Positions 20,722 to 28,514 of a stretch of 64,000 nt of DNA are shown piece after piece. The DNA comes from Methanobacterium sp. ERen5 (lineage in GTDB: Archaea; Methanobacteriota; Methanobacteria; Methanobacteriales; Methanobacteriaceae). Position numbers and translations under genes: made by a program. The DNA is taken from assembly GCA_024167805.1 (NCBI GenBank), contig CP099988.1, positions 1,744,001-1,808,000 of the forward strand, given 5' to 3'. Under the pieces are notes generated by a model. It made no database searches. It saw only the letters and a program-made list of their open reading frames with translations, and was not told the origin of the DNA. How positions within the stretch are numbered: position 1 is the first letter of the stretch; every line of letters begins with the position of its first letter.

Positions 20722-21030
20722 ATGGAAATGGTTGAAATGGAAGCCATAACAACAACAAAAGATGGGGTACTGCTAAATATTGAAGTGGGTACAAAATCTG
20801 ACAACTTCAGGATCACCGGCTACAATGACTGGAGAAAATCATTTGAAATTAAAATCAAAGCAGTTCCCCAGAAGGGTAAAGCCAACAAGGAGATTATTCT
20901 AGAGTTCGCAAAGCTCACCAACAAGAGGGTTGAAATTATTTCTGGACACAAAAGCCATCGTAAAACTCTCAAGATCTACGATATTAACGAGGAAGATCTC
21001 CTAAAATTAATAAAACAAGAAATAAGATAA
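20722..21030 (+). CDS. DUF167 (YggU) family protein
   Basis: 102 residues. The family signature is visible as KIKAVPQKGKANKEIILEFAK and VEIISGHKSHRKTLKI. Small alpha/beta protein, found in all domains, with no settled function that I know of. A GGGG site precedes the ATG; an internal ATG at 20731 is an alternative. It is convergent with rfbB. Confidence 0.88.
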   Translation: MEMVEMEAITTTKDGVLLNIEVGTKSDNFRITGYNDWRKSFEIKIKAVPQKGKANKEIILEFAKLTNKRVEIISGHKSHRKTLKIYDINEEDLLKLIKQEIR

Positions 21031-21049
21031 ATAAAAATAAAATGGAAAA

Positions 21050-21073
21050 TTTCAGGATTTTTAAGCCCTGAAA
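21050..21073. terminator. Hairpin between convergent DUF167 and rfbB genes
   Basis: TTTCAGG (21050-21056) pairs with CCTGAAA (21067-21073) around a T-rich loop at the end of rfbB. It may act as a terminator for either strand; the stem is only 7 bp. Confidence 0.35.
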
Positions 21074-21999
21074 ATTGAAATATTCGCTTTGTACCAGTCA
21101 ATGGTTGCTTTGATGGCATCCTCAAACTTGACTTCAGGTTTCCATCCAAGCTTTTTAATCTTGGTAGAATCCAGGGAATATCTTCTGTCGTGACCAAGAC
21201 GGTCCTCAACAAAGGTGATGAGATCATCTGATTTTCCCAAGTTTTCAAGGATCAACTTGGTGATTTCGAGGTTGTTCTTTTCATTACCTCCACCAACATT
21301 GTAAACTTCTCCTAATTTTCCCTTCATAAGGGCAGTGTAAACTCCTCTACAGTTATCAGGAGCATATATCCAATCCCTCACATTTTTTCCATCACCATAA
21401 ACAGGAAGCTGTTTATCCTGCATGGCATTCAAGATGAAAAGGGGTATTAACTTCTCTGGGAACTGGTAAGGTCCAAAATTGTTACTGCTCCTAGTAATGA
21501 GTACGGGAGCTCCGTAAGTCTTGTAATATGCACTCACGAGCACATCGGCACCAGCTTTACTTGCTGAATATGGGCTTGACGGGTCAATATTACTGAGCTC
21601 AGTAAAGGAACCATTTTCAATACTTCCATAAACTTCATCTGTAGATATTTGGAGGTACCTTTCAACATCGTACTTTCTAACATTTTCAAGAAGGTTGTAG
21701 GTTCCAATAACATCTGTCTTAACAAAAACCCCTGGATCTTCGATCGACCTGTCAACATGGGTTTCTGCAGCGAAGTTCACAACATAGTCACAGTCCTTCA
21801 TGACATTTTTAACTGCTTCTGCATCTCCAATATCTCCTTTAACAAATTCTATCTTGTCTTTTACATCATCAAGATATTTTGGATTAGCTGCGTAGGTTAA
21901 TTTATCGAAAACAACCAGATCGTGATCGTATTTTTCAACCATCTGATGCACGAAGTTACAGCCTATAAAACCTGCACCACCAGTAATAAGCATTTTCAT
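21061..21999 (-). CDS. rfbB: dTDP-glucose 4,6-dehydratase
   Basis: 312 residues from ATG 21999, chosen because a GGTGA site lies just upstream and MKMLITGGAGFIGCNF begins at the Rossmann fold. The NAD-binding motif is GGAGFIG (about 7-13); the catalytic YSASK motif is in PSSPYSASKAG, with the active-site stretch STDEVYG preceding. GYTALMK and RHDRRYSLDSTKI-type segments fit RmlB. It converts dTDP-glucose to the 4-keto-6-deoxy sugar used for rhamnose and other surface sugars. No rfbA, rfbC or rfbD is adjacent, but galU and galE follow, so this is a sugar-nucleotide neighbourhood, divergent from galU. Confidence 0.9.
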   Translation of the reverse strand: MKMLITGGAGFIGCNFVHQMVEKYDHDLVVFDKLTYAANPKYLDDVKDKIEFVKGDIGDAEAVKNVMKDCDYVVNFAAETHVDRSIEDPGVFVKTDVIGTYNLLENVRKYDVERYLQISTDEVYGSIENGSFTELSNIDPSSPYSASKAGADVLVSAYYKTYGAPVLITRSSNNFGPYQFPEKLIPLFILNAMQDKQLPVYGDGKNVRDWIYAPDNCRGVYTALMKGKLGEVYNVGGGNEKNNLEITKLILENLGKSDDLITFVEDRLGHDRRYSLDSTKIKKLGWKPEVKFEDAIKATIDWYKANISIFRA

Positions 22000-22336
22000 A
22001 TTTTTTTCACCATCTAAATTTTTATAAATAACATTATGATTCGAAACTATATTAAACTTAATTTTTAACACTAAAAATTGGAATTTTGTCTAAAATGGTT
22101 GTAATTATGGATGAACGATTTAGTTTTCAAATTATTCCTAAATCAAGGTTAAATCCTAATAATTTATTCAAACCCTATTTAGATTTCTCAAAAATTTTAT
22201 ATACTCCATTCCTATTAAATCATTACTATTGAGTAACTAAATTTAAAATGCTGTTAAAATGCATATTATAATTGAAAATTGAAATTTATTAAGTTTTTTA
22301 AGTATATTGATCATAATAATTGGGGTGATTTAAAAA
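22000..22336. promoter_or_regulatory. Divergent promoter region between rfbB and galU
   Basis: AT-rich. TTTATATA at about 22197-22203 is a good TATA box for galU, with a long leader of about 110 nt, and TTAAGTATATTG near 22299 is a closer alternative. No ORF or repeat was seen. Confidence 0.45.
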
Positions 22337-23182
22337 ATGAAAGCGGTTATACCTGCTGCTGGTTTGGGTACAAGATTTTTACCTGCCACTAAAGCACAGC
22401 CAAAGGAAATGTTACCTGTATTCAATAAACCAACCATTCAATACGTGGTTGAAGAGGCAGTAGCATCTGGAATTGACGATATTCTCATAATAACAGGTAA
22501 AGGTAAAAGATCAATAGAAGATCATTTTGATAAATCATTCGAGTTGGAATATTTCCTTAAAAAATCTGGTAAAACTGAAAGACTCCACGAAATTGAGTCC
22601 ATATCTGAAATGGCTGATATTTATTACGTGAGACAGAAGAAACAAGAAGGACTTGGTGATGCAATAAGATGTGCCAAGAAACATGTTGATGGTGATGCAT
22701 TTGCAGTTCTTCTAGGTGACACAATAGCAAGGTCCAAGGTCCCATGTACAAAACAGCTGTTAGACATATACAACAAGTACGAAGCATCAACCATTGCCAT
22801 TGAAAAGGTTCCAGATGAAAAGGTTGAAAGGTATGGAATAATTGGTGGTAAACCAATATCTGAAGATCTCTACGAGATAGAGGAACTGGTTGAAAAACCA
22901 AAACTCGAAGATGCACCATCCAACCTTGCAATTACAGGAAGATACGTCTTTGCATCTGAGATATTTGATCATCTGGAAAATATTAACCCTGGTTTTGGCG
23001 GGGAGATACAGCTAACAGATGCAATGAAATCATTAAGCAAAATTTACGGCCACATATACGATGGAAAGATCTACGATATTGGAAACACAGTAGAATGGCT
23101 TAAAAGTTCTGTAGAAATTGCCCTGGAAGATCCAGAGGTTGGAGAAGATCTTAGATCCTACCTAACAGGAATCATCAAATAA
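22337..23182 (+). CDS. galU: UTP-glucose-1-phosphate uridylyltransferase
   Basis: 281 residues, typical length. The nucleotide-binding signature is AAGLGTRFLPATKAQPKEML (about 7-26), followed by KPTIQYVVEEAVASGI, with LLGDTI as the metal-binding aspartate segment and VEKP in the sugar-binding region. It makes UDP-glucose, the substrate of the neighbouring galE. GGGGTG lies about ten bases before the ATG. It converges with galE across a hairpin. Confidence 0.93.
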   Translation: MKAVIPAAGLGTRFLPATKAQPKEMLPVFNKPTIQYVVEEAVASGIDDILIITGKGKRSIEDHFDKSFELEYFLKKSGKTERLHEIESISEMADIYYVRQKKQEGLGDAIRCAKKHVDGDAFAVLLGDTIARSKVPCTKQLLDIYNKYEASTIAIEKVPDEKVERYGIIGGKPISEDLYEIEELVEKPKLEDAPSNLAITGRYVFASEIFDHLENINPGFGGEIQLTDAMKSLSKIYGHIYDGKIYDIGNTVEWLKSSVEIALEDPEVGEDLRSYLTGIIK

Positions 23183-23233
23183 AAAAATAAATTTAGGAAA
23201 ACCTTAAACAAGCATTTCTTCAAATAAATGGGG

Positions 23234-23259
23234 TTAAAACCCATAAGAACGGGTTTTAA
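23234..23259. terminator. Hairpin terminator between galU and galE
   Basis: A perfect 9-bp stem, TTAAAACCC / GGGTTTTAA, with an 8-nt loop, lies 51 bp after the galU stop. It would sit about 46 bp past galE if galE really ends near 23305. It is symmetric and could serve both convergent genes. Confidence 0.5.
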
Positions 23260-24281
23260 AAGGATTTACAAACATTATTTGGAGTGACGAAAAAAATATT
23301 TCGTTTACTCCACATCATTATTTTTTTATGCCAGTTCCATGCTGTTTCTATTATCACAGTAATATCATTGTATTTGGGTTTCCAGTCAAGCACACTTCTG
23401 ATCTTATCAGAACTTCCAACAAGGATTGGAGGATCTCCGGGTCTCCTATCAGATTCAACTGCCACAATTTCCTTTCCTGTAACTTGCCGTGCTTTTTCTA
23501 TAACTTCCTGGACAGAAAATCCACTTCCATTACCTAGATTAAAATAATCACTTTTACCTCCATCTTCAAGGTATTTTAAAGCTTTTAAATGAGCATCAGC
23601 AAGGTCTGTGACATGAATATAATCCCTGATACAGGTACCGTCTTCAGTCTCATAATCAGTTCCAAAGATTTGGATGTTTTCCCTCTTACCAATTGCAGCA
23701 TCTAATATGAGTGGTATTAAATGAGTTTCTGGGTTGTGGTTTTCCCCAACTTCTGCCTCTGGATCAGCACCAGCTGCATTGAAATATCTGAGTAAAACAT
23801 AGTTCAAATCATAAGCACGGCTGTAGTCATCAAGAACTGTTTCAACCATTAATTTTCCCCTTCCATAGGGGTTAATGGGGTTTTGAGGATGATTTTCTGT
23901 GATTGGAATTTCAACAGGATTTCCGTAGGTTGCACAGGTAGATGAGAACACCAACCTTTTCACATCAAATTCCAACATGACCTGAAGCAGGTTTAAAGTG
24001 TTTAACACATTATTCCTGTAATATTTCTGAGGATCCACAACAGACTCGCCAACATAGGCAAACGCAGCAAAATGCATAACAGCATCTATTGTGTATTTTT
24101 TGAACACTTTCCTTATGGATTCAATATTTCCAAGATCTCCCCTTTCAAAGTGACCCCACTTCACAAAATCTTCATGACCATAACTTAAATTGTCAAAAAC
24201 AACTGTTTCATAGCCGTTTTCTGAAAGCATTTTATTTATGTGGGATCCTATGTAACCTGCCCCACCTACTATAAGTATCAT
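23256..24281 (-). CDS. galE: UDP-glucose 4-epimerase
   Basis: 341 residues as read. NAD motif GGAGYIG (about 5-11), catalytic Ser in VFSSTCATYG and Tyr/Lys in NPYGRGK, and LRYFNAAGADP are all standard. It interconverts UDP-glucose and UDP-galactose. The C-terminus is odd: after WNWHKK the reading runs into IMMWSKRNIFFV, unlike the family. One extra base in the T7 run 23321-23327 would instead end the protein HKKNNDVE at a stop near 23305, so the last 17 or so residues are probably an artefact. A decayed second copy lies at 25.9-26.4 kb. Confidence 0.92.
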   Translation of the reverse strand: MILIVGGAGYIGSHINKMLSENGYETVVFDNLSYGHEDFVKWGHFERGDLGNIESIRKVFKKYTIDAVMHFAAFAYVGESVVDPQKYYRNNVLNTLNLLQVMLEFDVKRLVFSSTCATYGNPVEIPITENHPQNPINPYGRGKLMVETVLDDYSRAYDLNYVLLRYFNAAGADPEAEVGENHNPETHLIPLILDAAIGKRENIQIFGTDYETEDGTCIRDYIHVTDLADAHLKALKYLEDGGKSDYFNLGNGSGFSVQEVIEKARQVTGKEIVAVESDRRPGDPPILVGSSDKIRSVLDWKPKYNDITVIIETAWNWHKKIMMWSKRNIFFVTPNNVCKSF

Positions 24282-24549
24282 GATCTAATCTTATTGGGCT
24301 CAACATAAAAAAAGTTTCCAAATCCCTGTCACAACAATTTTAAATCCATAATATCGACTTTAAATTTCTATTTTCTCCATTTTCGCCTTTATTTTCTATC
24401 ATTAAAAACAGTTTAGGGTTATGTGGTTTCACCCGATGAATAAATGGTTGTTATGACTCATTATATACTTTATTTTCATTAAACTCAAGTTTTAACAATT
24501 TTTATAAGATTCTATGAACATATATATTGTTAAAGGTGGGATCAAAAAA

Positions 24550-24864
24550 ATGGGTAAAGTAGATTTAAACCGAGAAAATATCAACAAGTGCCTGTGTGCA
24601 ACATGTCCTGTACAGATTGATAGTAAATGTTCCAAGGACAAACTTGAACTGGTAAATCAGAAACTTGAGAAGGAGGGTGATGTTAGGAACCTATTTAAAG
24701 ATGAAGAACTTCCACTTGTTTACTGTGCCTTTGGAGCGGCAGAATGTGGTGATCTATCAAGCACGGAACTTTGCAAATGCACACAGTGTCCTGTGTGGTT
24801 AGAAAATAATCTGGCAAACAACGAACCAATCGAGTACTTTTGTGTGGAGGGTATGCCGAAGTGA
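24550..24864 (+). CDS. DUF2769 cysteine-rich protein
   Basis: 104 residues from ATG 24550, supported by the GGTGGGATC site upstream. Cysteines occur in CLCATCPVQIDSKC, VYCAFGAAEC, CKCTQCPVW and FCVEG, a pattern typical of the methanogen DUF2769 family and suggestive of metal or Fe-S binding. Function unknown. An in-frame upstream extension to 24514 lacks a ribosome-binding site. Confidence 0.82.
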   Translation: MGKVDLNRENINKCLCATCPVQIDSKCSKDKLELVNQKLEKEGDVRNLFKDEELPLVYCAFGAAECGDLSSTELCKCTQCPVWLENNLANNEPIEYFCVEGMPK

Positions 24865-25117
24865 AACCCTAGAAAAGTTTCATGAAAACTATTTTTCTTT
24901 GACTAGAAAATTAGTATAGATCCAACATACATCAGATGGAAGTTGACTTGATGTAGCTTAGACAATGATCCTGAGAAGATATGATAAGCATACCTTAGAT
25001 CAATCTAATCAATATCCCATTTGATAAACATAAATCTTAATGAAACCATACCCATTTAGTTATCATCTTATCCATGGCTCATACATCATGCACAAATTCA
25101 AATCAAAAAGAGAGAAA

Positions 25118-25582
25118 TTAAGAGTTTAATGTGTAATAATCTCCATCTGGAAGTTGTATTTTACTTATGAGTCCCTTATTTTCCAGTGAAGCTAGAATGT
25201 TGTAAGTTTTTAGACTGTTGAGTTTTAGCTCTCCGTAGAGCATCTGTCCTTCAAGCAGTGTCTTGGATATTTTTCCCTTGTCTCCAACAAAATTCTTTAA
25301 AATTTCAAAAGCCTGTTCTTCGGTCTGATTCAACTCTTCATTGGCTACTTCTTCCTTAGAATCCCATACATTAACATTTCCTGTCTCAAGAAGTTTCGCT
25401 GTGCTGTTACTGTAATCTATGATGGATTTACTGTCTAAATTGTTTAAAATATCTTTCAAATCAACTTCAGACATATCTAAATCTAATTTAAGTATCCTGT
25501 AGGGTACTCCTTCCTTGTACTCATTTTGGAAGTACTTAACTTGATTAAGGACCCTGTTTTCTTTTTTAGTTATGTGGAGCAT
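25118..25582 (-). CDS. Small winged-helix-like protein, intact copy of a duplicated gene
   Basis: 154 residues, not assigned to a named family. Two helix-rich halves are joined by an acidic linker (WDSKEEVANEELNQTEEQ). Each half has a winged-helix look: VPYRILKLDLDMSEVDLKDILNNL, and SLKTYNILASLENKGLISKIQLPDGDYYTL with a beta-wing at the end. A DNA-binding or regulatory role is inferred. A decayed copy of this whole gene lies at 31409-31860 beyond the OLD/TrlF genes, so the pair flanks them. Confidence 0.65.
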   Translation of the reverse strand: MLHITKKENRVLNQVKYFQNEYKEGVPYRILKLDLDMSEVDLKDILNNLDSKSIIDYSNSTAKLLETGNVNVWDSKEEVANEELNQTEEQAFEILKNFVGDKGKISKTLLEGQMLYGELKLNSLKTYNILASLENKGLISKIQLPDGDYYTLNS

Positions 25583-25892
25583 GTAAAATGTGTATGTACA
25601 CTTAATAAATTAAACATTTCCCATGCTAGATTTATTTAACCATGCCCTCCATTAATTCAAAAGATTACAAATATCCATTAAAAATGGTATAGGATGGAGT
25701 AACTGTTATTATTTTGTTTTAGGGACACAAATGTTCTTTCAACGTTGTTCCATATATTCCATGATCGGGAAATTAAAAAAATTGGAATTAAATATTGGAA
25801 TGTATAATATTAAACTAATCAAGACCATGTTAAGGAAGGTTTAGAAATGTTAGATTCACTCTATCAAAGGGCACTACAAAAGCGATGTCCTA
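25583..25892. other. 310-bp intergenic region
   Basis: AT-rich, probably holds the promoter of the minus-strand winged-helix gene (TATTTAACC-type sequence near 25628). No gene or repeat recognised. Confidence 0.4.
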
Positions 25893-26400
25893 AATTAAAA
25901 TAATCACTTTTATCTCTGTCTTCAAGGTATTCCAAGTTTTTAAATGCGTATCAACAAGATCTGTGACATGAATGTAATCCTGAATACAAGTACTTGCTTT
26001 TGTTTCATAATCAGTACCAAATTTTAATATTTTCTTTCTGCCAATTGCAGCGTCTAGTATCAAAGGTATAAAATGTGTTTTTGGGGCGGTGGTCTTCACC
26101 AACTTCAGCATCTGGATCAGGCACTGATGTATTTAATATATCATGGAAACGTAGTTTAAATCATAAGCATTGCTATAATTTTCAAGAACAGTTTCAAGCA
26201 TTAATTTTTTTCTGCCGTATGGGTTAATAGAGGTTTGAAGATGCTTTTTTTGTTGGATTCAACCAAGATTTCCATAGTTGCACATTTGGATTAAACACCA
26301 ACGTTTAACATCAATTTCACCATGACTTGAAGCAGGTTGGGGTGTTTAATATATTTCTGGGATTTGGAACTGATTCAAACATGGGCAAACAGATACTTTG
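25893..26400 (-). pseudogene. Decayed second copy of galE
   Basis: The segment aligns by eye with bases 23535 to about 24065 of the intact galE. The fragments [43 protein letters not shown] and a reduced NPYGRKK segment are recognisable, but stops and frame changes break it and both ends of the gene are missing. It is a genuine relic: the differences are substitutions and multiple indels, not just homopolymer losses. It marks a past duplication or recombination next to the defence genes. Confidence 0.85.
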
Positions 26401-26530
26401 AGTGAACCCATATCTGTTTTTTTATTAATTATTCTCTGTTTATTTTAACTCTTATAGCCTAACTATGGCTTTAAAAAACGAAATATCTCATCTTTAGATC
26501 AATTTAAAACAAAATAAAAAAAGAAGTATT

Positions 26531-27136
26531 TTAATAATCAAGAATCTTCTCTACAAAACTCATTAAATCTGAGTAATTTGTAGAATCTCTACAGTTATTA
26601 TCATTAGATTCTATTTTTTGATAAATTGAAATGTCTGGTGTTTTATCATCTTTATCTATTCCTAAATACTTCTCGAGATATGGATCCAACCGTTTATAAT
26701 CGATTATAATTTTGTCAGTTTTCAATTTTAATATATAATCGTTCAGTGATTTGTGAGATATCCCTTTACTAATATTATCTGGTTGACCCGTGGGAATGTC
26801 ACCATCATGTATAATCCACGTTGGAATATTCAAATAGTTGAGTAAATTTGAAAATTTATAAAAATGATATTTCCCGACAATATCAACCACCATTAAATCT
26901 GATTTTTTATCATTTAAATAGAAATTACCATCTGGATTATTGAAAATGAATGAGAAAAATGCCTTTTCTGTTGGTCCTTCGACTAATAATACCTTTTTAC
27001 TTAAAAAAGCATTAGCTCTATTAGGATCTATCCATAACAAATATCTAAGCTCATCTGCTTCGGCTATTTCATTAGCTTTATTAATTAGTTCAGTATTTGA
27101 AAATCTGCCATCATGATTATAAGCATTTGCCATCAT
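26531..27136 (-). CDS. OLD-family TOPRIM nuclease domain
   Basis: 201 residues. LLVEGPTEKAFF (about 50-61) is the TOPRIM glutamate motif of OLD-type nucleases and VVDIVGKYHFYKF plus WIIHDGD the following aspartate motifs. It overlaps the ATPase gene by 4 bp. In most OLD proteins the ATPase and TOPRIM are one chain. Here one extra base in the T7 run 27144-27150 (plus strand) would fuse them through CKKNGEMMANAYN, so a single roughly 565-residue class 1-like OLD protein is likely. If truly separate, GGAG precedes the ATG. OLD nucleases degrade DNA and serve in phage defence. No UvrD-type helicase is adjacent, so this is not a Gabija system. Confidence 0.82.
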   Translation of the reverse strand: MMANAYNHDGRFSNTELINKANEIAEADELRYLLWIDPNRANAFLSKKVLLVEGPTEKAFFSFIFNNPDGNFYLNDKKSDLMVVDIVGKYHFYKFSNLLNYLNIPTWIIHDGDIPTGQPDNISKGISHKSLNDYILKLKTDKIIIDYKRLDPYLEKYLGIDKDDKTPDISIYQKIESNDNNCRDSTNYSDLMSFVEKILDY

Positions 27137-28224
27137 TTCTCCATTTTTTTACAAATATCTGAAACTTGTTCATGAGTAATTTCTTTAAGATTAGATACAT
27201 TATTTGAGATAGATATCCTTTTAACTTGTGAATAATTATCAATATTATTTAAAAAGTACGGAGAATGAGACGTAATAATCAATTGGTTATTATTAATTCT
27301 AGAAAGTTGCATCAACTTATTCTTAAAATGATTTTGATGGTTGGGATGTAAAAATAATTCTGGTTCTTCTATTAAATACATATTTAAAAGTGTTGAAGGT
27401 TTAGATTCTAATTCTACCATGTTACATATTAATGAGAAAATTAGCGATCTTTGATAACCCATTCCTTGGGAATCTAATTTGAATTTACTACCTTCAATAT
27501 CAACATAAGGCTCAAATGAGTTTTTGATTAAATCATTTGGTTCGGGTGGATTTAAAGTAAAATTTAATTCTTTATTCCCATAATCTAACATATGTTTTTT
27601 TAGAGATCTTTTTAATTCACCAAAAGGACTATCTTCTCCCTCATTTATATAATTAGATAACTCTTCAACAGCATCTTTAACATTTGAATATTTTTTAGTA
27701 TGTTCATCTTCTTCTAGAATTCGTTCAATTACAAATTTTGAAACAAGTTTATTGATAGTGGAATTAGCAGTAAATTTTAATTCATCATTTAATTGCCTTA
27801 TGGACGGTACATAAATAATATCAACAAGTTTAGGTAGTGTAAAATCTTCGGGTTTACCATAAAACTTTAATATTTGATATTTTGGAGATTGAGGTTTTTG
27901 CTTTAATTCATTAATATTACAATATGCTCTTACTAAAAATTTTTTACCAGTCCTGTCAGCAAATTCATTTTTAAATTTTGAGGGAATTGAATCTCCATCT
28001 TCAAAAACAAATTCAATTATTATAGATGGATCAGTTTTAAAACCAGTATTTATGTCTTCTTTTGTAAGTTTAAAGCTTTGATGTTTAAAAAACCATCTTA
28101 TAGCAGATATTATATTACTTTTTCCACTATTATTTTCTCCTGCAAGAATATTATAATTTTCTGCAGTAAATTTAGTCCTTTTATATGATTTAATCCCCTC
28201 TATTTTTACTCTACCTATTTTCAT
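27133..28224 (-). CDS. OLD-family AAA ATPase
   Basis: 363 residues. N-terminal IKSYKRTKFTAENYNILAGENNSGKSNIISAIRWFF contains Walker A GENNSGKSN (about 29-37). LDSQGMGYQRSLIFSLI is the signature-like loop, YLIEEPELFLHP is Walker B with the D-loop region, and LIITSHSPYFLNN the switch histidine. This is the ABC-type ATPase of OLD proteins, which dimerises on DNA. See the TOPRIM entry for the probable fusion. The gene is divergent from the TrlF-like gene with a shared 290-bp promoter region. Confidence 0.87.
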   Translation of the reverse strand: MKIGRVKIEGIKSYKRTKFTAENYNILAGENNSGKSNIISAIRWFFKHQSFKLTKEDINTGFKTDPSIIIEFVFEDGDSIPSKFKNEFADRTGKKFLVRAYCNINELKQKPQSPKYQILKFYGKPEDFTLPKLVDIIYVPSIRQLNDELKFTANSTINKLVSKFVIERILEEDEHTKKYSNVKDAVEELSNYINEGEDSPFGELKRSLKKHMLDYGNKELNFTLNPPEPNDLIKNSFEPYVDIEGSKFKLDSQGMGYQRSLIFSLICNMVELESKPSTLLNMYLIEEPELFLHPNHQNHFKNKLMQLSRINNNQLIITSHSPYFLNNIDNYSQVKRISISNNVSNLKEITHEQVSDICKKMEK

Positions 28225-28514
28225 AATCCATCCCCCACTTCAAATAAAAAAACTTCAATAAATCAATGATTTAAATAATTTATTTTAAATCTACTAATTG
28301 AAATTTAACAAATATCTAAAATTTATTATATATTTAAAGAATACTCAATGAAATTATCTAACTGCGAAGTAGTCTTTAAATTAATATTTACTACATATAT
28401 TTAATATTATATTAATATAGACATATTTTCTTCAAATTCTTTAAGGTTGATATTAAATGAAGTCATAACAAATAAAGAAGTGCTAAAAATTCTAGAACGG
28501 GGGTAATGGTTTAA
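28225..28514. promoter_or_regulatory. Shared divergent promoter region of OLD and TrlF-like genes
   Basis: 290 bp, very AT-rich. TATATATTTAAAG near 28327 and TAATATTATATTAATATAG near 28400 are candidate TATA boxes facing each way. A GGGGG site lies about ten bases before the GTG at 28515. No gene. Confidence 0.45.

Noticed and set aside
26531..28224. Gabija (GajA/GajB) system
   Set aside because: The OLD part is present but no UvrD/PcrA-type helicase lies next to it; the neighbour is a PHP-SMC ATPase.
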